Positions 1 through 6,742 of a stretch of DNA of 64,000 nucleotides are shown piece by piece. The position numbers were made by a program, and so were the translations under genes. The notes beneath the pieces are model-generated. The model did not search any database. It saw only the letters and a program-made list of their open reading frames with translations, and had not been told where the DNA came from. How positions within the stretch are numbered: position 1 is the first letter of the stretch; each line of letters opens with the position of its first letter. Where the stretch lies: assembly GCA_964021645.1 (NCBI GenBank), contig CAXIAD010000006.1:23725-87724 (forward strand), given 5' to 3'. This stretch comes from CANLDA01 sp964021645 (GTDB lineage: Bacteria; Pseudomonadota; Alphaproteobacteria; Rhodobacterales; Rhodobacteraceae).

Positions 1-132
1 GCGATCATGACGGATGCGTCCCGATCAGGCAATCACAGATCATAGGTCCAGTTTGCGGAGCCTGCAATCGGGTGTTTCGCTTTTCGTGCGTTTCAACCCT
101 ATGTAGCGCGCGCAATATGACCCCGAAATGCA

Positions 133-996
133 TCAGATGCCGGAATGTGCCCAATCCCAATACATTTCGCGCACGCGGCGTGTGATGGGGCCAGTTTGAT
201 ATTGCGTCTCGTCAAAGGCGCTGACTGCGGAGACTTTGGCCATGTTCCCGGACAAGAACACCTCATCCGCATCGTGGAAATCGGCAAAACTAAGGACGGT
301 TTCGTGCACTTTGATACCATCCGCGGCCATGTTGGCGATATGGCGCGCGCGGGTGATGCCCGACAAAAACGTGCCATTAGCGATGGGGGTAAAGACCTCG
401 CCATCTTTGACCATGAACACATTGGCGGTGGCGGTTTCGGCGACATTGCCCATGGCGTCAGCCACCAGCGCGTTGCTAAAGCCTTTGCTTCTGGCCTCGG
501 TCAGCATGCGGGCGTTATTAGGGTAAAGGCAGCCTGCCTTGGCATCCACGACGGCGGTTTCCAGCACGGGACGGCGAAAGCGGGTTTGGGTCAGGGTTGT
601 GGTGGCGGTCGGGGCGGACATGGGGACCGCCTCAAGGCAGATGGCAAATCCGGTTTCCTCTGCTGACGGGACAATCGCCGTGACGTCTCCCGCAATGCCC
701 CAATACATGGGCCGGATATAGACGGCCTGATCCTTGGAAAAACCATCTAAACCTTCGCGGATCATGTCGATCATTGCGTCTGTTTCCACAGTTGGCGTCA
801 GCATCAGCGCGGTGGCAGAACGGTTAACGCGGGCGCAATGGGCCGCAAGGTCAGGGGTGATCCCCTCAAAGAAGCGCGCGCCGTCAAAGACGGTGGAGCC
901 AAGCCACGCCCCGTGGTCGGCAGCATTCATGACGGGCACGTCGCCCTTGTGCCATGTGCCGTTGAAATAGGTGCGAATGTCGGTGCTGATCGCCAT
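133..996 (-). CDS. Class IV (branched-chain type) aminotransferase
   Basis: A 287-residue fold-type IV PLP aminotransferase, most like branched-chain amino acid aminotransferases, which interconvert Leu/Ile/Val and their 2-oxo acids with glutamate as partner. The likely PLP lysine is Lys153 in DAKAG, followed by the YPNNARM segment; the cofactor-side motif AETATANVF lies about 40 residues later, as expected for the family. The N-terminal part (FNGTWHKGD, GSTVFDGARFFEG) also fits. It is slightly shorter than E. coli IlvE (309 aa). It has an ATG start and stands alone on the minus strand. D-amino-acid transaminase or aminodeoxychorismate lyase are the alternatives within the fold; the branched-chain assignment is an inference. 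Confidence 0.85.
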   Translation of the reverse strand: MAISTDIRTYFNGTWHKGDVPVMNAADHGAWLGSTVFDGARFFEGITPDLAAHCARVNRSATALMLTPTVETDAMIDMIREGLDGFSKDQAVYIRPMYWGIAGDVTAIVPSAEETGFAICLEAVPMSAPTATTTLTQTRFRRPVLETAVVDAKAGCLYPNNARMLTEARSKGFSNALVADAMGNVAETATANVFMVKDGEVFTPIANGTFLSGITRARHIANMAADGIKVHETVLSFADFHDADEVFLSGNMAKVSAVSAFDETQYQTGPITRRVREMYWDWAHSGI

Positions 997-1113
997 GGTT
1001 GTTTCCGCCTGAGCCTGATGGTGTTTGGGTCGGATGCTAGGCGTGGTTGTGGCGGAGGTCTACTGCGAAATGGGGGGAGGGCAGGCCAAAGCTGCGATAG
1101 GGGCAAGAACGTC

Positions 1114-1143
1114 GCGGCACTCCCGCCTGTGCCGGAGTGCCGC
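1114..1143 (-). terminator. Strong hairpin after phoX
   Basis: Perfect 10-bp arms (1114-1123 and 1134-1143, GCGGCACTCC against GGAGTGCCGC) with a 10-nt loop, about 24 nt past the phoX stop. There is no clear T-run on either strand, so it may stabilise the mRNA end rather than act as an intrinsic terminator. Confidence 0.5.
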
Positions 1144-1166
1144 AGATTGATGCGCCTGAAATGGCG

Positions 1167-3074
1167 TTAACCGATCAGGCCGCCATCTTTGCGGGTGATG
1201 GCGAAAACGCCCGATCGTGGAACCGAGGTGCCGCCGCGGGGAAAATTACTGCCACCCTTTTCACCGGGATGTTGAATGCCGACAAACATGGTGCGGCGAT
1301 CGGCGGACCAGCACAGGCCGGTGATCTCTGCCTCATTCGGGCCAACAAGGAAGCGGCGGATTTCGCCTGTGGTGGTATCCCCGACGAGCATCTGGTTGTT
1401 GCCCATGCCCGCAAAGTCACCCTCATTGGTATATTTACCGTCGGTCTGTATCCAGAGCAGGCCGGTGTCGTCAAAGGCCATGCCGTCGGGGCTGTTGAAC
1501 ATATTCCCTGCGTTGATGTTGCTTGAGCCCGCGTTGGCGTCAGTATGCACCACCGGGTTGCCGGCAAGGGCAAAGAGGCTCCATGCGAAACCCTGTGCGG
1601 TGTGGTCGGCATTGTCGGGCAGCCAATGGGCGATCTGGCCATAGTGGTTGCGTGTGCGTGGATTGGGACCGTTGGGGGCGGTATCATCGCCACCTGCGTT
1701 GGGTTTGCGGCCGCGATTTTTGTTATTGGTCAGGGCAACGTATGCCTCAACCCGTGTCGGGTTCACGGCGACCCATTCGGGGCGATCCATGGTTGTTGCA
1801 TCAACTGCCGAGGCAGCTAGGCGGGTGTGAATGCGGATCGTAGCGTCACTCATGCCGGTGGTTTCGGGGGTGAGGGGGATCCATTCACCGCGCATGTCGT
1901 CGTGGAATTTCGCCACATAAAGCGTGCCGTTTTCGAGCAGATCGGTATTGTCGCCGGTTGCCGAATAGATGCCTGCGGAGACAAACCGGTAGAGGTATTC
2001 GCCGCGCTCATCATCGCCAAGATACACGACGATATGACCGTTGGCGGCGATCACACAGGCCGCATTTTCATGTTTGAAGCGACCAAGAGCGGTGCGTTTT
2101 TTCGGAGTAGAGGCCGGATCAAACGGATCAATTTCGACGATATAGCCTGCGCGGTTGGGTTCATTTGGGTGCTTAGCCGCATCAAAACGCGCATCAATGT
2201 TGGCCCAGCCATAGCCCCAATCGGAGGCCGAGATACCATAGCGGCTTTGGGCTTCGGTGGCCTCAAATGAGGGATCAGAGGCAGAGAAATAACCGTTAAA
2301 GTTTTCTTCGCAGGTTAGATATGTGCCCCACGGGGTTTCGCCATTACCGCAATTGTTCCAAGTGCCTTTGCACATCGTGCCGGAGGGGTCGGCAGCAGTT
2401 TGCAAAAGCGGATGGCCAGCTGCGGGGCCTGTCAGGGTCATGTCGGTTTGGGGAGTGATGCGACGATTGAGCGGGCTGTCTTTGACCACGTGCCAATGAT
2501 TGCCCTGCTGGGCGATCTCTATCACAGAGATGCCGTGGGCCATCATGCCCTTGGCTATGTCATCGGTATTGGCGAATTTGGCATCCTCGCGATTACCCCA
2601 GATGATTTTACGGTTGGTGTATTCATTGTTTGCGGCCATGACGGTGCGGCCATTTTTGGTGAATATCGCCATGCCATCATTATTATCGCCAAAGGCCAGC
2701 GCCTGAGAGGCAGCGGTGCCGCGTGTGCTGTCGTCAAATTCCTGCCCTGAGGACCACAGCGGATCACCCCATAAAACAAGCGGTTGCCAGTCAAAGCCAT
2801 CGGGCAGGGTGAGGGTGTCTGTGGTGTTGGCAGGCACCTGAGTAAAGCCGAAGCGATCGGTGGGGTTGGCGGTGGCGGTAGTGCTGGTGGCGTTTGCCTC
2901 TGGTGTCAGGGCTGTGGTGCCGACAAGAAAACTGCCCAGACCAAATGTCATGACGCCGCCTGCAAATCCCCGACGGGTAAGGGCGGTTTCAACAACGCGG
3001 TCAAAATCGTTTTCGATGGGACGAGGGTTGTTCAGGTCGTCTTGGTCATCAAAGGAGAGGTCGTTGAAATCCAT
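1167..3074 (-). CDS. phoX: PhoX-family alkaline phosphatase (DUF839), Tat-exported
   Basis: A 635-residue Ca2+-dependent phosphomonoesterase of the PhoX family, which releases phosphate from organic esters in the periplasm. The N-terminus is acidic and followed by a twin-arginine signal (TRRGFAGG) and a hydrophobic stretch ending near Ala-Asn-Ala. The family core WGTYLTCEENFNGYF, with its acidic metal ligands, is present. I use the ATG at 3074, with GGAG upstream, rather than the longer open frame to 3143, because the added 23 residues look like 5' leader. A TATAAT box and a CTGTCAT half Pho box lie just upstream, in agreement with PhoB control. It is monocistronic, between trpS and the aminotransferase. 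Confidence 0.9.
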   Translation of the reverse strand: MDFNDLSFDDQDDLNNPRPIENDFDRVVETALTRRGFAGGVMTFGLGSFLVGTTALTPEANATSTTATANPTDRFGFTQVPANTTDTLTLPDGFDWQPLVLWGDPLWSSGQEFDDSTRGTAASQALAFGDNNDGMAIFTKNGRTVMAANNEYTNRKIIWGNREDAKFANTDDIAKGMMAHGISVIEIAQQGNHWHVVKDSPLNRRITPQTDMTLTGPAAGHPLLQTAADPSGTMCKGTWNNCGNGETPWGTYLTCEENFNGYFSASDPSFEATEAQSRYGISASDWGYGWANIDARFDAAKHPNEPNRAGYIVEIDPFDPASTPKKRTALGRFKHENAACVIAANGHIVVYLGDDERGEYLYRFVSAGIYSATGDNTDLLENGTLYVAKFHDDMRGEWIPLTPETTGMSDATIRIHTRLAASAVDATTMDRPEWVAVNPTRVEAYVALTNNKNRGRKPNAGGDDTAPNGPNPRTRNHYGQIAHWLPDNADHTAQGFAWSLFALAGNPVVHTDANAGSSNINAGNMFNSPDGMAFDDTGLLWIQTDGKYTNEGDFAGMGNNQMLVGDTTTGEIRRFLVGPNEAEITGLCWSADRRTMFVGIQHPGEKGGSNFPRGGTSVPRSGVFAITRKDGGLIG

Positions 3075-3110
3075 GGGTGCTGCTCCGTTCTGGCGGCTTG
3101 CTGGCGGCCG

Positions 3111-3148
3111 ATTATATAGTCTGTACGCGAATTTGTGCGCCATGACAG
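3111..3148 (-). promoter_or_regulatory. Candidate Pho-box promoter of phoX
   Basis: Reading the minus strand, a perfect CTGTCAT half-site (3148-3142) is followed 4 nt later by a weak second half (CACAAAT, 3137-3131) and, 14 nt further, by a consensus TATAAT (3116-3111), 36 nt before the phoX ATG. PhoB-activated promoters place a Pho box in the -35 position, as here. The second half-site is poor, so binding is not certain. Confidence 0.4.
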
Positions 3149-3207
3149 CCTAGGGCAGGGATGCATCAGTTTTTTGACGTTTGGGTTTCAGAAATGTGAA
3201 AACGCAA

Positions 3208-3235
3208 AACGCGCCCCAAGGTGGCGGGGCGCGTT
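3208..3235 (-). terminator. Intrinsic terminator of trpS
   Basis: Perfect 10-bp stem (AACGCGCCCC / GGGGCGCGTT) with an 8-nt loop, about 75 nt after the trpS stop. On the minus strand it is followed by TTGCGTTTT, a moderately T-rich tail. Confidence 0.7.
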
Positions 3236-3308
3236 ATTGATGATGTTGCTATATGGGCCCGAATTTAGTGTGAATAAAGCCCACAAAAGGCGAAGCTGGC
3301 AACCGTGT

Positions 3309-4343
3309 TTAGGCGCCGACCATTCCCACAATTTCATAGGTTTGTTTCAGGATGGGTGCTGCGATGGCGCGGGCTTGGCCAGCACCATGGGCAAGGATTG
3401 CGTCGATCTCTGTTGTGTCCTGCATCAGGCGGGCCATTTCGGTGGAGATAGGCGCGAGTTTGGCCACGGCCAATTCTGCCAACATCGGTTTAAATTCGGA
3501 GAATTGCCGCCCGTTTACATCGCGCAGCACATCCTCGACCGACATATCGGCAAGGCCTGCGTAGATGTTCACAAGATTGCGCGCCTCTGGGCGATCCTCA
3601 AGACCTTTTACCTCGCTTGGCAGGCCCTCGGTATCGGTTTTGGCCTTGCGGATTTTCTTGGCGATGGTGTCGGCGTCATCGGTCATGTTCAGGCGGCTGG
3701 CGTCTGAGGGATCGGATTTCGACATTTTCTTGGAGCCATCCCGCAAGGACATGACGCGGGTTGCGGCCCCTTCGATCACGGGTTCGGTGATGGGGAAGAA
3801 ATCAACGCCGTAGTCGTGGTTGAATTTGGTCGCGATATCGCGGGTCAGTTCCAGGTGTTGTTTTTGATCGTCTCCCACGGGCACATGGGTCGCATGGTAG
3901 ACGAGAATATCGGCGGCCATCAGGGCAGGATAGGCCAAGAGGCCAAGCGAGGCGTTCTGAGCGTTTTTGCCGGCCTTGTCCTTGAACTGTGTCATGCGCT
4001 GCATCCAGCCCATGCGGGCGACGCAGTTGAAAATCCACGCCAATTGCGTGTGCTCGGGCACTTGGGATTGGTTGAACAGGATTGATTTATGCGGGTCCAG
4101 ACCACTGGCAATGAAACCGGCACATAGTTCGCGCGTGGCGCGGCGCAGTTTCGCAGGATCCTGCCAGACAGAAATCGCGTGCAGATCGACCATGCAATAC
4201 AGGGTCTGTGTGCCACTGTCCTGCATTTCTACAAACCGCTTAATCGCGCCAAGGTAATTGCCAAGGGTAAGCCCGCCGGAGGGCTGAATTCCCGAGAAGA
4301 CCCGCGGCGTGAAAGAAGAGGACGATTGGAGCGCCTCGGTCAT
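3309..4343 (-). CDS. trpS: Tryptophanyl-tRNA synthetase
   Basis: A 344-residue class I aminoacyl-tRNA synthetase that charges tRNA-Trp. The ATP-binding HIGH-like segment appears as GIQPSGGLTLGNYLG near residue 20, and the KMSKS loop as KKMSKSDPS near residue 210. Its length is typical of bacterial TrpRS. The ATG at 4343 has GGAGAAA upstream. It is transcribed away from the rhomboid-like gene with 79 bp between the two starts, and in related genomes it often lies next to murJ-glnD, as it does here apart from that intervening gene. Identification is firm. Confidence 0.97.
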   Translation of the reverse strand: MTEALQSSSSFTPRVFSGIQPSGGLTLGNYLGAIKRFVEMQDSGTQTLYCMVDLHAISVWQDPAKLRRATRELCAGFIASGLDPHKSILFNQSQVPEHTQLAWIFNCVARMGWMQRMTQFKDKAGKNAQNASLGLLAYPALMAADILVYHATHVPVGDDQKQHLELTRDIATKFNHDYGVDFFPITEPVIEGAATRVMSLRDGSKKMSKSDPSDASRLNMTDDADTIAKKIRKAKTDTEGLPSEVKGLEDRPEARNLVNIYAGLADMSVEDVLRDVNGRQFSEFKPMLAELAVAKLAPISTEMARLMQDTTEIDAILAHGAGQARAIAAPILKQTYEIVGMVGA

Positions 4344-4422
4344 GGTATTTCTCCGTCTGGATTTATTGCTGTGCTTGGCTTACCCATGGCGTCTAATGCC
4401 GTCAAGGAAAGCCAAGAAAATC

Positions 4423-5106
4423 ATGAGTGAGCAAAATACCCACGCCGTCAATCCGCTGCCCCCCGTTGTGGTGGCGTTGTTTCTGGTGCTGGTCGGGGTT
4501 GAGGTGATTTTATACCTTGGCAGTAAGGGCATTGTCGGGGGACCGCAGGCGATAGGCTGGCGGCAACAGATTGTGCAGCAATATGGATTTTCGGACCGGA
4601 TTTTCCAATGGATGCTGGAGAATAGGCAATATCCGAGTGAGCATGTGATGCGGCTGTTTACCTATCAGTTTGTGCATACGGGATTTACCCATGCGGTGTT
4701 TTCGGGCGTGATGGTTTTGGCGATTGGCAAGATGGTTGGCGAGGTGTTTGCCGGTTGGGCGACGATGTTGATTTTTCTGCTGTCGGGGATTGTGGGCGCG
4801 TTGGTTTACGGTTTGGTTCTGGATACGCCTTTGTGGTTGATTGGGGCCTATCCCGGGATTTACGGGCTGATTGGCGCGTTTACGTTTTTGTTGTGGGTGC
4901 GGCTTGGGGCTGTGGGCGCAGGGCAGGCACGGGCGTTTACGTTGATCGGGTTCCTGCTGGGGATACAGTTGTTATTTGCGCTGGTGTTCGGGGGCAGCAA
5001 GGATTGGGTGGCGGATGTGGCCGGGTTTATCACCGGGTTTGGCATGTCGTTTTTGCTGGTGCCGGGGGGATGGGCCAAGATACGCGCGTTGATCCGGCGT
5101 GAGTGA
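4423..5106 (+). CDS. Rhomboid-fold membrane protein, catalytically dead
   Basis: A 227-residue membrane protein with about six hydrophobic segments and the rhomboid architecture: a loop-2 HxxxxH motif (FVHTGFTH, residues 83-90), a TM4 GxxxxxxYG segment and a small-residue TM6. The serine motif expected as GASGAIFG reads GAYPGIYG (141-148), so Tyr143 replaces the nucleophile, and the TM6 histidine (AHLGG) is Asp198 (VADVAG). Both dyad residues are therefore missing, which makes it a pseudoprotease like iRhom or derlin rather than an active peptidase. I chose the ATG at 4423 because AAGGAAAG lies in front of it; the open frame extends upstream to 4309 into the trpS leader. Automatic annotation would call it a rhomboid protease. 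Confidence 0.85.
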   Translation: MSEQNTHAVNPLPPVVVALFLVLVGVEVILYLGSKGIVGGPQAIGWRQQIVQQYGFSDRIFQWMLENRQYPSEHVMRLFTYQFVHTGFTHAVFSGVMVLAIGKMVGEVFAGWATMLIFLLSGIVGALVYGLVLDTPLWLIGAYPGIYGLIGAFTFLLWVRLGAVGAGQARAFTLIGFLLGIQLLFALVFGGSKDWVADVAGFITGFGMSFLLVPGGWAKIRALIRRE

Positions 5107-5137
5107 GGCCTAGAATTTGAAATGTTGTGGGTGTTGC

Positions 5138-5180
5138 CCCGTCGGATGCCTCCGGCGGGGATATTTTTGCTCAGAAGAAG
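5138..5180 (+). repeat. Dispersed gene-end motif, copy 1
   Basis: Hairpin CCCGTCGGA-TGCC-TCCGGCGGG followed by GATATTTTTGCTCAGAAGAA. The stretch from GCCTCCGG onward recurs almost unchanged at 32080 and 40241 and in degenerate form near 46801. Here it lies 32 nt after the stop of the rhomboid-like gene. The hairpin plus T-run suggests a role in termination; the conserved CAGAAGAAG tail is not explained by that alone. Confidence 0.75.
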
Positions 5181-5212
5181 GGCGGAATGTTCACGCTAGA
5201 TTGGTGCGCGGG

Positions 5213-6742
5213 TTATTTGCGGCGGAAATCTGAGGGTTGGAAGGCTTTGATGGCGAAACCGAGCGCGAAGTAGGTGAGGGTGCCTGACAGGATCAGGGCC
5301 GTCAGCGCGAGGTAGCGCCAGCCGGGCGTGCCTAGGGCGGGGCCAAGCAGCAGGGTTGCGGCCCAGAGTTCGACGCCCATCACGACAGAGACCAAGCAGA
5401 TGCGCCAAATGCGGCGACGAAAGCGGGCGTCAAAGCGGGCGACATCGCCCATATTACGTGCGCCCCGGTGCAGGAGCGCAACCATCAGCCAAGCGGCCAA
5501 TGTGGTGGCAATGGCGGGGGCAATCCAGCCGATCATGCGCGAGAGTCCGATGGCAATCACAGCATTCACGGCCATGGCCCAGAGGGCGTAGCGGAACGGG
5601 CTTTTGGTATCTTCGCGGGCGAAAAACAGCGGTTGTTGCAGTTTTTGCAGCACAAAGGCGGGCAGGCCGAGGCCATAGATCGCCACGGCCATGGCGATTG
5701 CAGCACTATCGTCGGCGGTGGCCTGGCCGCGTTCAAACAGGACCGAGACCAGCGGTAGGGGAATGATGATAAGCGCCACGGCGCAGGGTATGGTGAGAGC
5801 GAGGGCGATTTCGCCGGCGCGGGAAAACGCCTCGCGGGCACCGACGTCATCACGGGCCTTCAGGCGGCGCGACAGATCGGGCAGCAGCACGACGCCAACA
5901 GCGATGCCAACCACGCCAAGGGGCAGTTGATAGAGGCGGTCTGCGGCAAAGAGCCACCCCACTGCGTGATCAAAATGCGAGGCGACCTGTTGGCCGACCA
6001 GCAGGTTGATCTGTACCACACCGCCCGCCATGGCAGCAGGGATCGCGATTTTGGTGAGGCGTTTCAGGTCGGGCGTGATGCGGGGCAGACGCAGACGCAG
6101 CGGAAAGCCCGCGCGGGTGGCCGCAATAGCGACAAGGATAAATTGCGCAACGCCCGCAAATGGAATGGCCCAGACCAGCGCGCGGGCCACATCGGCCCCC
6201 AATTGATGGGCAATGACCATGGCCCCAACCAACAAGACATTTAGCAAAACCGGCGCAGCAGCGGCGGCGGCAAAGCGCCCGGTGGCGTTCAGCACACCCG
6301 ACAAAAGGGCTGCCAGCGAGATAAACAGGATATAGGGGAATGCGATGCGGCCAAATTCGACCGACAGCCCAAATTGTTCCTGTCCGGCAAAGCCAGAGGC
6401 CAGCGCCCAGATCAACCACGGCATGGTAAGTTGCGCCAAGAGTGTCAGCACAATCAGAACCGTGGCCAGCCCCGCAAAGGCATCTTGGGCGAAACCTTGG
6501 GGGTCTTCTCCGCCCTCAAGTTTTTTGGAGAACATGGGGATAAAGGCCATGTTGAACGCGCCCTCGGCAAAGAAACGGCGGAACATGTTTGGCAGGCGAA
6601 AGGCGACGACATAGGCTTCGTATAAGGGGCCAGTGCCCAGCAGGCCCAAGATCATAACATCACGCACAAAGCCCAACAAACGGCTGGCCATGGTCCAACC
6701 GCCAACCGTAAGAAAGCTGCGTAAAAGCCGGATCGGTTTCAC
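5213..6742 (-). CDS. murJ: Lipid II flippase MurJ (MviN)
   Basis: A 509-residue polytopic protein of the MOP superfamily that moves the peptidoglycan precursor lipid II across the inner membrane. About 14 hydrophobic segments alternate with short loops along the whole length. The N-terminus (TMASRLLGFVRDVMI) and the segment AFYALKDTKTP-like FFAREDTKSPFRYALW near residue 370 are typical of MurJ. The ATG overlaps the glnD stop by 4 nt, so the two are translationally coupled. The order glnD-murJ is usual in Rhodobacteraceae. Confidence 0.95.
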   Translation of the reverse strand: MKPIRLLRSFLTVGGWTMASRLLGFVRDVMILGLLGTGPLYEAYVVAFRLPNMFRRFFAEGAFNMAFIPMFSKKLEGGEDPQGFAQDAFAGLATVLIVLTLLAQLTMPWLIWALASGFAGQEQFGLSVEFGRIAFPYILFISLAALLSGVLNATGRFAAAAAAPVLLNVLLVGAMVIAHQLGADVARALVWAIPFAGVAQFILVAIAATRAGFPLRLRLPRITPDLKRLTKIAIPAAMAGGVVQINLLVGQQVASHFDHAVGWLFAADRLYQLPLGVVGIAVGVVLLPDLSRRLKARDDVGAREAFSRAGEIALALTIPCAVALIIIPLPLVSVLFERGQATADDSAAIAMAVAIYGLGLPAFVLQKLQQPLFFAREDTKSPFRYALWAMAVNAVIAIGLSRMIGWIAPAIATTLAAWLMVALLHRGARNMGDVARFDARFRRRIWRICLVSVVMGVELWAATLLLGPALGTPGWRYLALTALILSGTLTYFALGFAIKAFQPSDFRRK

